The notes under the pieces are model-generated. The model was not told the DNA's origin. It saw only the letters and a program-made list of their open reading frames with translations, and did not search any database. Both the position numbers and the translations under genes were made by a program. From contig CAJJTG010000006.1 in NCBI GenBank assembly GCA_905194675.1, positions 4,703-68,702 of the forward strand: DNA of 64,000 bases. The letters run 5' to 3'. Below are positions 31,933 through 40,268 of the stretch, in pieces (positions within the stretch are counted from its first letter, which is position 1; the number at the start of each line of letters is the position of its first letter). This stretch comes from an uncultured Collinsella sp. Lineage in GTDB: Bacteria; Actinomycetota; Coriobacteriia; Coriobacteriales; Coriobacteriaceae.

Positions 31933-32000
31933 CCAGCGGGCAGCCAAATGATTATTTAATCCCCGTCCCAGAGAAATCAATTAGCGGGCAGAAGGGCAAG

Positions 32001-32034
32001 AGTAGTCAAAAAAGCCCCGTCCCAAATTAGCTAC
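32001..32034. repeat. Partial copy of the GGGACGGGG element
   Basis: AAAAAGCCCCGTCCCAAATTAGCTACC shares the GCCCCGTCCCAAA and TAGCTACC words with the 34-bp inverted repeat at 20794-20897, in rearranged order. A further CCCCGTCCCAGA lies at 31961. These lie at the 3' end of the metallophosphatase gene. Confidence 0.55.
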
Positions 32035-32046
32035 CACTTGCACCGA

Positions 32047-32886
32047 TTATTCGCCCGGGTTGATGTTCGCGTAGAACTCCGCCCCATCATCGAGCCGCAG
32101 GATGCCCACGCGACCGAACTCGGAGCCGGTGGCGGCGGCGCAGTCGATGTCGATGCGATCGGGCACGCCGGCGGTATCCTCGCCACCCAGGCGCACAATC
32201 TGCCCGCGGCCCGACTCCTCATCGAGCCCCGCCAGGCCGCCAACCTCGCAATAGCGCCCAAGCGACACCGTGGGCGTGTGGCCGCTCACCACGACCGGGC
32301 CCTCGCCCTCGGCAGAAAGCAGTCCCGTCGGCGCATCCCAATAGCCGTGACGAATCCACAGCAGGTCATCGGACGACTGCACGGCGAGCATTTGCCGCAG
32401 CAGCTCGCTATCGGCATCGACCGCTCCCCTGCCGTCACCGCAATCGACACCATGCTCAAGCAAAAACGCGCGCGCCGCCTCGGTCTGGATGCCGGCATGC
32501 ACCAGCAGGTACGGGCGCTCCTCGGTCTCGGCCACCGCGTAGAGCGGCAGCGCGGCCATCCATCGCACGAGCTCCTCGTATGCCTCAAATTCCATGTCGT
32601 TGAGCTGCTCGCTCGTCGTCCAGCCACCGTTGATATCCCAGGTCTCGGCATCGAGCGGGTCCTGGCCAATGATGGCATCGAGCATGATCTGCTCGTGATT
32701 GCCCTTGAGCACGTGGGCGTTGGGCAGCGAGCGCACGAGCTTAATAACGCCGACCGGATCGGGCCCGCGATCGATCATGTCGCCCAGCACGTACAGCGTG
32801 TCGTCGGACGTCAACGAGATCTTAGACAGGGCCTCGTCAAGCGCACGCACGTGCCCGTGAGCATCAGATGTCACATAGATCGCCAT
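32047..32886 (-). CDS. Metallophosphoesterase (PPP/ApaH-type phosphatase)
   Basis: The 279-aa calcineurin-like phosphatase has the metal-site motifs SDAHGH (about 7-12), GDMIDRGPDP (about 35-44), KGNHEQ (about 61-66), a VHAGI segment and VVSGHTP. It most resembles PrpE/ApaH-like serine/threonine or bis-nucleoside tetraphosphatases; the substrate is not determined. Two dinuclear metal ions are expected. Upstream is a GGAGAGG ribosome site. Confidence 0.9.
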   Translation of the reverse strand: MAIYVTSDAHGHVRALDEALSKISLTSDDTLYVLGDMIDRGPDPVGVIKLVRSLPNAHVLKGNHEQIMLDAIIGQDPLDAETWDINGGWTTSEQLNDMEFEAYEELVRWMAALPLYAVAETEERPYLLVHAGIQTEAARAFLLEHGVDCGDGRGAVDADSELLRQMLAVQSSDDLLWIRHGYWDAPTGLLSAEGEGPVVVSGHTPTVSLGRYCEVGGLAGLDEESGRGQIVRLGGEDTAGVPDRIDIDCAAATGSEFGRVGILRLDDGAEFYANINPGE

Positions 32887-33139
32887 GGTACGCCTCTCCT
32901 TGCATTGCGGTCTAAGCCCGGCGCCGCAACTAAAACTTCAAGTTGAGCTTAAACGTTACCCATTGTACTCCGTTGCAATAAAGCTGGAAAGGGTTTCCGA
33001 GCAGAGGCAAAGACGGCAGCCGTCTATGACGATATCGCGCACGCCCGTAATCCGCCCCCATAAACCCACCACCTTTGGGTACAAATAACCGCAGACAACT
33101 GACCGTGCCACGCCAACCACCCAGGAGCGGACACTATCC

Positions 33140-34741
33140 ATGAACCAGATACTTCTCTTTATCGGCCTCGTCATCATTTTGTGCCTGACCATCAAACCCG
33201 TCGGCAAAAAACTCCCCTTCCCCACCCTCCTCATCTTTATTGCGCTCGGCATGCTGCTCGGCGTCAACGGTCCGGCGCACATCGACTTTAGCGACTACGC
33301 GCTCACCGAAACCGTCTGCAGCACGGCGCTGCTGTTCATCATGTTCTACGGCGGCTTTAACACCAACATCGACCGTGCCAAACCCGTCGCCGCGCCCGCT
33401 GTGCTGCTGAGCACGCTCGGCGTTATCGCCACCGCCGGCATCACTGGCGTGTTCGCACACTTCGCACTGGGCTTCGACTGGATCGGCGGCCTGCTACTGG
33501 GCTCGGTCGTGGCGTCGACCGACGCGGCGAGCGTCTTTAGCGTGCTGCGCGAGCACAACCTGTCGCTAAAGGGCGGCACCGACTCGCTGCTCGAGGTCGA
33601 ATCGGGCTCTAACGACCCCGTCGCCTACATGCTCACCGCGGTGCTCGCGACCCTTGCGGCGGGCGGCAATATCGACATTCCCGTGCTGCTGGCCAAGCAG
33701 ATCATCCTGGGCGTGGGGCTGGGCCTTGCCATCGGCTGGACATCCAGCCGTCTGATTGAGCGCGCACACGCAACGGCCGAGGGGGCGCAGACTATCTTTT
33801 TGTTCGCCGTGGCGATCGTCGCCTACGCACTGCCGAGCTATCTGGGTGGCAACGGCTTTTTGGCCGTATACCTGGCCGGCATCGTGCTAGGCGCGAGCGA
33901 TATCACCGGCAAGGTCGAGATGGCCCACTTCTTTGACACCCTCACCGAAATGGCCGAGATGACTATCTTCTTCTTGCTTGGTCTGCTCGTGACACCCGCT
34001 CGCCTGCCGCAGATGCTGCTACCGGGCCTGGCGTTCATGGCGTTTATGCTCTTTGTGAGCCGCCCCATCGCCGTCGGTCTGCTGCTGGCGCCCTTTAAGA
34101 CGAGCCCTCGCCAGGTTGCGCTCGTAAGCTGGGCGGGCTTGCGCGGCGCGGCTTCGGTCGTCTTTAGCCTCTTTGCTGTGGTGGCCGGCGTTCCCGGCGG
34201 ACACGACCTATTTGACCTGGTGTTTGTGATTGCCGTATCGAGCATTGTGGTGCAGGGTTCGCTACTGCCGGCGGTGGCGAAGAAACTCGATATGATCGAT
34301 GCGGCCGGCGACGTGCGCCGCACCTTTAACGACTACCGCGACGAGGACGGCATGTCGTTTGTAAAGCTCAAGGTGGGCGCTGGCCATCCGTTTGCCGGGC
34401 GCTCGCTCGCCGATATTGGCAGCGCGACGGACATGCTCGTGGTCTTGGTGCTGCGCGACGGGGCGCACCCGGTACTGCCCAACGGCGATACCGTCATCGA
34501 GGAAGGCGACCTTCTGGTGATGGCAGCCCCAACGTTCGAAGAGCGTGCCGAGGTTACGCTGCGCGAGGTCACCGTGACGCCCCACGGTCGCCTGGCCGGT
34601 CAGCGCCTGCGCGACGTGCCGCAGGGCAAGCACCCGTTTATCGTGGTGATGCTCAAGCGCGAAGGCCAAACGATCATCCCCGACGGCGACACCCTTATAT
34701 ACGCTGGCGACGAAGCCGTCATCGCCACGCTGGCGTCGTAG
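33140..34741 (+). CDS. K+/H+ antiporter (CPA1, NhaP2/CvrA type) with RCK C-domain
   Basis: The 533-aa protein has about 12-13 membrane segments of the Na+/H+ exchanger (CPA1) fold (LEVESGSNDPVAYML with the ND motif, GLRGAASVVFSLFA). A cytoplasmic TrkA_C/RCK_C region follows (about 385-533), split in two lobes: LKVGAGHPFAGRSLADIG...GDTVIEEGDLLVMA and a second copy ending GDTLIYAGDEAVIATLAS. Such proteins export K+ or Na+ in exchange for protons and are gated by ligand binding to the RCK part. AGGAG precedes the start. Confidence 0.9.
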   Translation: MNQILLFIGLVIILCLTIKPVGKKLPFPTLLIFIALGMLLGVNGPAHIDFSDYALTETVCSTALLFIMFYGGFNTNIDRAKPVAAPAVLLSTLGVIATAGITGVFAHFALGFDWIGGLLLGSVVASTDAASVFSVLREHNLSLKGGTDSLLEVESGSNDPVAYMLTAVLATLAAGGNIDIPVLLAKQIILGVGLGLAIGWTSSRLIERAHATAEGAQTIFLFAVAIVAYALPSYLGGNGFLAVYLAGIVLGASDITGKVEMAHFFDTLTEMAEMTIFFLLGLLVTPARLPQMLLPGLAFMAFMLFVSRPIAVGLLLAPFKTSPRQVALVSWAGLRGAASVVFSLFAVVAGVPGGHDLFDLVFVIAVSSIVVQGSLLPAVAKKLDMIDAAGDVRRTFNDYRDEDGMSFVKLKVGAGHPFAGRSLADIGSATDMLVVLVLRDGAHPVLPNGDTVIEEGDLLVMAAPTFEERAEVTLREVTVTPHGRLAGQRLRDVPQGKHPFIVVMLKREGQTIIPDGDTLIYAGDEAVIATLAS

Positions 34742-34783
34742 CGGGCAGGGACAGCCGTCCCGAATTGGCTACATTTGAGCATC

Positions 34784-34954
34784 AATCGCCCCGACAGGGG
34801 TCTCGTTGAGGACAGTTAGCGTCTGGCAAAACTAAGTGAGTAGACTTTTGTCGAATCGCCGACCACGTCACCAAAGCACAAGTCTGTGACCTACGGGTTT
34901 GTTGAAGCAAATTAGTCAGGTGCTCAGGATTTCCAAAAAAGCCTACTCACTTAG
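34784..34954 (+). repeat. 171-bp intergenic element, copy 2
   Basis: Same length and order as 31762-31932: AATCGCCCC, GGGGTCTCGTTGA, then a 123-bp segment bounded by CTAAGTGAGTAGA (34832) and its near-inverted copy CCTACTCACTTAG (to 34954). Both copies lie downstream of a plus-strand membrane-protein gene. Confidence 0.85.
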
Positions 34955-35058
34955 CCGGCGGGTGACCATAATAGAACCGCCGCGACGTCGTTGGACTCCG
35001 TTGCGACGGTTTATCATGCATTTTCGCACAGCCGTGGGCACAAACACCCCGTCGCCCC

Positions 35059-35089
35059 ATGTGACAAAGGGGCAGTCCCTTTGTCACAT
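35059..35089. repeat. Palindrome with AAAGGG/CCCTTT stem
   Basis: ATGTGACAAAGGG and CCCTTTGTCACAT form a perfect 13-bp stem with loop GCAGT. The GGGGCAGTCCC centre resembles the GGGAC-core family. The 634-base gap 34742-35375 otherwise contains the 171-bp element and two small RNAs. Confidence 0.85.
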
Positions 35090-35160
35090 TAAATAGAACT
35101 TCAGCAAGAAGCTGAGGAAAAAGAAGACCGAATGAGCCACCGCTCGCATCGCAACCATGG

Positions 35161-35230
35161 TATAAATGGATTGCGCTCCTTTATGGAGGGCAGTCAAGGG
35201 CCGGGGGATCCCCCCGGCATTTTTGTTTTT
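35161..35230 (+). ncRNA. Small RNA, DUF3800-associated, copy 1
   Basis: TGG-TATAAA (extended -10) is followed after about ten bases by a hairpin (CTCC-TTTAT-GGAG), the linker GGCAGTCAAGG, and a terminator GCCGGGGG-ATC-CCCCCGGC with TTTTTGTTTTT. Predicted transcript about 55 nt. It points toward the 3' end of the DUF3800 gene. Order and spacing match copies 2 and 3. Confidence 0.72.
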
Positions 35231-35286
35231 AGGTCAACAGGAAATCGAGCGAAATGTCTCGTGTAGACCCGACATGCGGTTTCTGT

Positions 35287-35354
35287 TATAAAGATGTCGG
35301 TACCCTCGAATAGAGGGGCCTCCAAGAGCCGGGGTCTTACCTCCGGCATTTTTT
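35287..35354 (+). ncRNA. Small RNA, DUF3800-associated, copy 2
   Basis: TGT-TATAAA, then hairpin CCCTC-GAATA-GAGGG, linker GGCCTCCAAGA and terminator GCCGGGG...CTCCGGC with TTTTTT. It ends 22 bases from the DUF3800 stop codon and converges on it. A TAGACC -35-like box is 17 bases upstream of the -10. Confidence 0.75.
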
Positions 35355-35375
35355 ATGCAATACGAGGCCTGCCCA

Positions 35376-36050
35376 TTAGACGACAGCCTTCTTTCTTATT
35401 TCTTTTAGTAAGCCTTTTTTAAACGCAGTACTACCACCAAAAAACTTCTGGTCAGTATTAGTCTGCTTATTCGCCTGATATTTCAGACTCGTGAACTCAA
35501 TGGTACAGATATAGTCCGCAGCCTGAGCCAAATAGTAATCCGATGAAGTTGTCGGCTTATAGATAACTGCATTTTTAGCCAAAGCGTAATCGATTGCCTT
35601 GTGAAGCGCACTCGAAACCGAACCCTGTCCTCCGTCGTAGTAAATCTTCACAGCATCAAACTGCTGAAACCAACTCAAATTATCGAATATGAAATCGATG
35701 ATTTCACGCCGCATCGCATCAGCGATCTGTTTGAGAGTTCGATACCGATGCGTCTTGAATACAAACACCTTGTACGAGATGGGCAAATGTCGAAACATAA
35801 CTCGAAATAGTGAAAACAGCCTTTTTCTCTCACTGATGTCCAAGTCCTTGAACTGATCTTTTCCATTCATGAGAGGAGAAGCATGGAACGGAAGGAGCGG
35901 CAATCCGCTATCGGCTACCGCCCTTTCATATTTCTCTATTCCCTCAGCGATGGGAATATTTTGTTCATGAAAAACAAAGGCAACCAGATAGTATTTTTCA
36001 CGAAGATCATCGCTTCCAGATTCATCAATAAAGATACTCAGCTCTCGCAT
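35376..36050 (-). CDS. DUF3800 domain protein
   Basis: The 224-aa protein matches DUF3800: N-terminal MRELSIFIDESGSDDLREKY, central PFHASPLMNGKDQF, IKYYDGGQ-like IYYDGGQGSV, and the C-terminal YYLAQAADYICTIEFTSLKY...FFGGSTAFKKGLLKEIRKK. The acidic DES motif near the start and the later Asp residues suggest an RNase H-like metal-dependent fold, but no activity is established. The ATG at 36050 follows AAGGA at six bases; a TTG two codons upstream is less likely. AT-rich relative to neighbours. Its leader is itself small RNA copy 3 with a terminator, so expression probably depends on read-through. Confidence 0.88.
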   Translation of the reverse strand: MRELSIFIDESGSDDLREKYYLVAFVFHEQNIPIAEGIEKYERAVADSGLPLLPFHASPLMNGKDQFKDLDISERKRLFSLFRVMFRHLPISYKVFVFKTHRYRTLKQIADAMRREIIDFIFDNLSWFQQFDAVKIYYDGGQGSVSSALHKAIDYALAKNAVIYKPTTSSDYYLAQAADYICTIEFTSLKYQANKQTNTDQKFFGGSTAFKKGLLKEIRKKAVV

Positions 36051-36064
36051 GGGCAATCCTTAAT

Positions 36065-36135
36065 AAAAAAGCCGGGGAAAACGTCCCCGGCACTTGGAAG
36101 CCCTCTCTTAAGAGATGACCACCTAATTTATACCA
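36065..36135 (-). ncRNA. Small RNA, DUF3800-associated, copy 3 (leader of the gene)
   Basis: On the minus strand TTGAAT-18-TATAAA (with TGG before the -10) drives a hairpin TCTCTTAAGAGA, linker GGCTTCCAAGT and terminator GCCGGGGA...TCCCCGGC with TTTTTT. The terminator ends only 15 bases from the DUF3800 start codon. Thus a single promoter serves the RNA and, by read-through, the gene, as in type III toxin-antitoxin operons. Confidence 0.78.
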
Positions 36136-36205
36136 TGAAGTTGGACGTATATTCAAGCATGAGTATAAAATACAAACATATGTTCGTCAATAGCAAAGGT
36201 GACCA

Positions 36206-36403
36206 TCATTCAGCGTCGCCATCGACGGCAAAGTCGCGGAGGTCGAGGCCTTCGCGTTCGGCTCGGGCTAGGAGCTCTTGAGGTGACTCGTCCTCGATAT
36301 CCACTACGTCGAGCATGGCAGCCGGAAAACCCACGCCGGCTGCACTCCCCGCACGGTCGAGCAGGCTCTCGCGCAGCTGGTCAGCATCAACATCGATCTT
36401 CAT
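36206..36403 (-). CDS. Small acidic hypothetical protein (65 aa)
   Basis: The product (MKIDVDADQLRESLLDRAGS at its start) is acidic and helical, with no recognised family. It starts 27 bases after the stop of the 450-aa gene, with AAGGGG before its ATG, so it is likely the last gene of the BREX operon. A BREX accessory or antitoxin-like role is only conjecture. Confidence 0.6.
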   Translation of the reverse strand: MKIDVDADQLRESLLDRAGSAAGVGFPAAMLDVVDIEDESPQELLARAEREGLDLRDFAVDGDAE

Positions 36404-36429
36404 GGTGAACCCCTTACCGGAACAGGCCC

Positions 36430-37782
36430 CTACTCAGCAGCGCCGAGCACATTCACGGCTGCAACAAAAGCTGCAACCTGCTTGTCGTCCATCTGCATGG
36501 CCAAACGGCCCACGGGCTCATCGTAGGCAAACTGTACTTTATCGATAAAGCAATCCCAGGCACGCTCATCCACACGCACAGCGGCCTCGCAGTACTGGCC
36601 GAGCTTTTTGAGTCCATACCAAAACGCATTCACATGGCGTGCGGGATCCTCGTCCAGCACACCATCGTAGCGCCGTCCGTTAAACTCGCGCATGCGCGCC
36701 ACGGCAACCTCGAGTGAGTCGCCGCCGTCGGCCGAAGCCTCGTCCACAAGCTCGGGAATCGCAACTTCGCGCCGAATATTGTGCCTGGTAGCACCGTCGT
36801 ACTCGCCCACCAACACGTCTTCGTCAAACCGATCATCGTAGTCGAAATAGCTACTGCCGCGGCAAATCCCATGCGGCGAACCGGCACCAAAGGCACAGAA
36901 CAACCCGCCGTCGGTAACAACGCGCCTATAGGCCTCAAACGACTTCTTAACCTGAGCGAGCAACTCGGCAAGCTCCCCGGCATCGCACCCCGTCTCGCAC
37001 GTAATGCAAACAAGCCCCGGCAACGATACCGGCTCCACCGTGCTCCCTGCAACGCGGGCAGCGCGTTCGGCCCGATACGCTTGGGCTGCCAAGCGCGCTC
37101 GCTGCGCAGCACCGCGCACATTAGTAAGCTCGCGCTCCAGCGCCACATCGCCAGCCACATCGCTCGCAAACGCGTCAGCACCCTGCGGCCCGGTCGCACT
37201 CAGCTCGGACTCAAACGTCGCCGTGATCATGCCGGCAAGGTCCGTTGTATCGGCGGCGCAACGCAGCTGCTCCAGCTGCGTGCATAGCAGATCGGCATCC
37301 AAGGGTGCGGCATCCACAACGCGCGCGTCACTCAGACGCGCCGCGCCCTGCAACACCAAAGCCCCCGCAGCATCGTATGCCGCACGAACCCTGTCCGCCG
37401 TATTGGCACGCAGCTTTACCTCGATAAACGCAAGCGTCTGCTCCAAGCGGGCCAACAGTTCGGCCTTGTCCTCCATACGCAAAAAGGCAGCGTAGCGCCG
37501 CTCCATCTGCAACGGGCCCACAACGCCTACCTGCTTGCGAGCGCGCGCAAGAGAATCAAATTCAACGCGGCGTACATACCCGTCAACGGCCCGCACGGCA
37601 GACTCACGCGCAGCACGCTCGGCAGCCTCGGCGCCCCCGATCACGGCCAGCAGCTCGCGGGAGCGCGCCTTGCGCAACAACTCCCCGCGATCGTACTGCT
37701 CAAGCGCCGTCTGACGCTTGGCTACCGACTCAAAGCCAAACAGCTCATCGAGCAGCTCGCCAACAGAATGCTCTTCCGCCAT
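36430..37782 (-). CDS. Unrecognised BREX-linked protein (450 aa)
   Basis: I do not recognise this protein. Residues about 1-160 are helical and basic/acidic mixed (coiled-coil like), 160-245 Ala-rich helices, then a more globular C-terminal half with GLVCITCETGCDAGELAELL, FCAFGAGSPHGICRGSSYFDYDDRF and RREVAIPELVDEA. Cysteines in CITCETGC could bind metal. It starts 93 bases past brxL on the same strand and precedes the 65-aa gene. It has no match to BrxHI, BrxD, BrxU, PglW or other BREX accessories that I know, so it is a candidate new accessory. Confidence 0.72.
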   Translation of the reverse strand: MAEEHSVGELLDELFGFESVAKRQTALEQYDRGELLRKARSRELLAVIGGAEAAERAARESAVRAVDGYVRRVEFDSLARARKQVGVVGPLQMERRYAAFLRMEDKAELLARLEQTLAFIEVKLRANTADRVRAAYDAAGALVLQGAARLSDARVVDAAPLDADLLCTQLEQLRCAADTTDLAGMITATFESELSATGPQGADAFASDVAGDVALERELTNVRGAAQRARLAAQAYRAERAARVAGSTVEPVSLPGLVCITCETGCDAGELAELLAQVKKSFEAYRRVVTDGGLFCAFGAGSPHGICRGSSYFDYDDRFDEDVLVGEYDGATRHNIRREVAIPELVDEASADGGDSLEVAVARMREFNGRRYDGVLDEDPARHVNAFWYGLKKLGQYCEAAVRVDERAWDCFIDKVQFAYDEPVGRLAMQMDDKQVAAFVAAVNVLGAAE

Positions 37783-37875
37783 GGCAAGGCCTCCTCACGC
37801 GCGACGCGCCACCATGCTCGCGGGCTCACGTGCGCATCAAATGCCTCGCGCACGCAAGCCCGCACGCTCGCATCC

Positions 37876-40257
37876 CTATAGATCCAACGCCTTCTTCGCG
37901 GCATCGACCGGGTCGCCATCCATGTAGAACACCGGGCTCAACCCCGAGATAATCTCGGAGGAAACGCTCTGCAGGCCCGCGATGGCGCTCAGCGGCAATA
38001 TCACGCGCTTGGCGCCGGCGTTTTTGGCCACGCGCATAATGTCCTCGAGCCCGCGGATCTCGTCCATAGAGCCCGACATGCGCAAGATTCCCGGAACCGC
38101 CAGCGCGGACATTACCGGGCGGTTGCACGCCGCGGAGCACAGGCCCACAAACTCGGCAAGCGAGACTTCTTCGGACAGACCCTTGCTCTGCAGGTCGTTA
38201 TAGAACAGCAGGTAGTCCTTTGAGCCAATGTGCATGCCCGGCGCCACACGGTTCGCCAGGTTCACAAAGTTGTCGAACGCGGCCTCCAGCGTATCGCGCA
38301 CCGGCTTGTTAAAGGCAACGCCCTCGTGCTTAAACTTGCACTCGCCGGCGACAGCCTTGTTCTCCAGCTTGTACACGGCAACCTCGCCGCCCTGCGACCT
38401 GCCCACACCAAACACGTGACCGGACAGCAGCGGGCCATCGGGAATCAACGTATCCTCGGACTGCTCGGGCACGCGCACCACGTGCACGTCCTGCGGATTG
38501 TCGGCATCCATATAGCCCAGGTTGACGTCGATAAACTCGACGCCCGCCATAATCTTGAGCTGCTCCTTTACGCGGCGACGGCCCTCGATGGCGTAGTCCA
38601 GCAGCCAACGAACGTCATCCTTGTCCATAGCCTCGTCAGGGAACAGCAGCTTGGCCAGGCCGCTAAAGGACTTGCGCACGGCGATCTCGTCACGCTTGTT
38701 AAAGTCGCTGTTAAAGCGGAAGTAGCGGTCGATATGATGCGTAAAGTCCTTGCGGCGCATCTCCTTGCAAAACTCCGATAGGCAGTCGGTGATTAAGCCG
38801 TAATGCCCGGTCAGCAGGCTCGAACGCATCTTGGGAATCTCCCAGCCCGGCAGGTAATAGTGGATACGGTCGAAGAAGGCCGAATCGTTGTTAAACTCCG
38901 GCGGGAACGGATCAAACAGGTGCGTGGTCTTAAGGACGTTTTGCACGGTGTCGTTGATGTTGCCCTCAAAGACCATAGAGGCATCGGCGTTAATCTGGTC
39001 GCGGCCGCGCGCGTAGCTGCCGCTCGCCATGTAATCCTTCATGATCTGCACGGCGTTGGTGTCCTTAAAGCGCATGCCGGCGACCTCGTCGAACGTCACG
39101 CAATCCCAATGGCCCACCAAGCCCACGCGATCGGCGCGCATGGAGTTCATACGGCCGAACAGGTTGGCCGTGGTGGTCTGCCCGCCCGAGAGCAAAATGG
39201 CGTAGGGCGAAACCTCTTTGTAGATGTGGCTCTTGCCGGTGCCACGGGGACCAAGCTCGCACAGATTGTAGTTGCGCTCGATGAGCGGCACCATACGCTC
39301 GATAAAGTGCAGGCGCTCCTTCTCCGAAAGCTCGCTGGGCTCATAGCCGGCAGAGCGCAGCAGCATGTTGAGCCACTCGTCGCGCGAGAAATACTGACGC
39401 TCCTCGATCATGGCGTCCAGGTCCAGGTTGGGCATCTGGATGGGCGTGAGCGACGCCACGCTAAACGGAGAGTCCTCGGGCCCGCGCTTTTTGCGCTTGG
39501 CCTTGGAGCGGCGCGGCGCATCGTCGCCAAAGACTTCCATGCCAAACTCGTCTTCCTCTTCCATGGGACGACGATACTCGATGCTCATAATGCACCAAAT
39601 ACCGCCCTGGAGAATCTTGGAATAGTCGCGCACGTACTCGGCCGGCATCACAAACGGCTCAATGGTCAGGTTGGCAAACGACGCCACGTAGATGTCTTTG
39701 TACTCGTCGAGCTTGGCCGTCACCTTATCGATGATGGTAAAGCGACCCAGCTCGCGGATCTTGGACTTAATGCGCTCGGACTCGTCGGGACGCACGTAGT
39801 TATCGGTGAGGATCTTGCGGATGCGCCCCAAGCCCTCCGCCACGGCTTCTTCGTCGTCGGTTGAGCAGTACATGCCCAGCAGGTACTCCAGCACAAAGGT
39901 AGGCACGTTGGCGCCACGCTTCATAAGGGCCGTCAGGTCCTTGCGCACGATCTTGCCGCCAAAGTGCTCGAGCAGCTTACCGTCCAGTACATCCATGTCG
40001 TAACCGTCGTCCTCGAGAGCCTCGGCCGCGGCCTGGGCATAGCCATCGGTCGAGGACTCGTCCTCGACGGGCACCTCGGCCTCGGCGGGCGCAGCGGTCT
40101 CCGTCGGCTCCGGGACAGGCACGGCCTCCGGAGCAGGCTCGGCAGTCTCAGCCTCCGGGGCAGGCACAACCTCCCCTACAGGCACCGCAGCCTGCACCGG
40201 CGCATTCACATCAATCGAGGGAACTTCCCACAGATCGTCGTCATGGCTATCAAACAT
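37876..40257 (-). CDS. brxL: BREX Lon-like protease/ATPase BrxL
   Basis: The 793-aa protein is the last core BREX component. It shows an AAA+ Walker A (LGPRGTGKSHIYKE, about 335-348), Walker B-like HWDCVTFDEVAGM, and a C-terminal Lon-protease-like domain with Ser in RPVMSALAVPG (about 717) and Lys in NAGAKRVILP (about 750). BrxL forms rings on DNA and is needed for exclusion of phage in several BREX systems. Unusual: residues about 15-75 are an acidic Pro/Ala/Glu repeat tract not seen in most BrxL. The ATG at 40257 has AGGAG eight bases upstream. It is 11 bases from the pglZ stop. Confidence 0.93.
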   Translation of the reverse strand: MFDSHDDDLWEVPSIDVNAPVQAAVPVGEVVPAPEAETAEPAPEAVPVPEPTETAAPAEAEVPVEDESSTDGYAQAAAEALEDDGYDMDVLDGKLLEHFGGKIVRKDLTALMKRGANVPTFVLEYLLGMYCSTDDEEAVAEGLGRIRKILTDNYVRPDESERIKSKIRELGRFTIIDKVTAKLDEYKDIYVASFANLTIEPFVMPAEYVRDYSKILQGGIWCIMSIEYRRPMEEEDEFGMEVFGDDAPRRSKAKRKKRGPEDSPFSVASLTPIQMPNLDLDAMIEERQYFSRDEWLNMLLRSAGYEPSELSEKERLHFIERMVPLIERNYNLCELGPRGTGKSHIYKEVSPYAILLSGGQTTTANLFGRMNSMRADRVGLVGHWDCVTFDEVAGMRFKDTNAVQIMKDYMASGSYARGRDQINADASMVFEGNINDTVQNVLKTTHLFDPFPPEFNNDSAFFDRIHYYLPGWEIPKMRSSLLTGHYGLITDCLSEFCKEMRRKDFTHHIDRYFRFNSDFNKRDEIAVRKSFSGLAKLLFPDEAMDKDDVRWLLDYAIEGRRRVKEQLKIMAGVEFIDVNLGYMDADNPQDVHVVRVPEQSEDTLIPDGPLLSGHVFGVGRSQGGEVAVYKLENKAVAGECKFKHEGVAFNKPVRDTLEAAFDNFVNLANRVAPGMHIGSKDYLLFYNDLQSKGLSEEVSLAEFVGLCSAACNRPVMSALAVPGILRMSGSMDEIRGLEDIMRVAKNAGAKRVILPLSAIAGLQSVSSEIISGLSPVFYMDGDPVDAAKKALDL

Positions 40258-40268
40258 AGGGCACACTC

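Noticed and set aside
34899..35096. 65-aa plus-strand ORF between the antiporter and DUF3800 genes
   Set aside because: It runs across the end of the 171-bp element and the AAAGGG palindrome and has no ribosome site.
35161..36135. A CRISPR-like array from the three RNA copies
   Set aside because: Only three units, not evenly spaced, on both strands, each with its own promoter-like and terminator sequences; no cas genes nearby.
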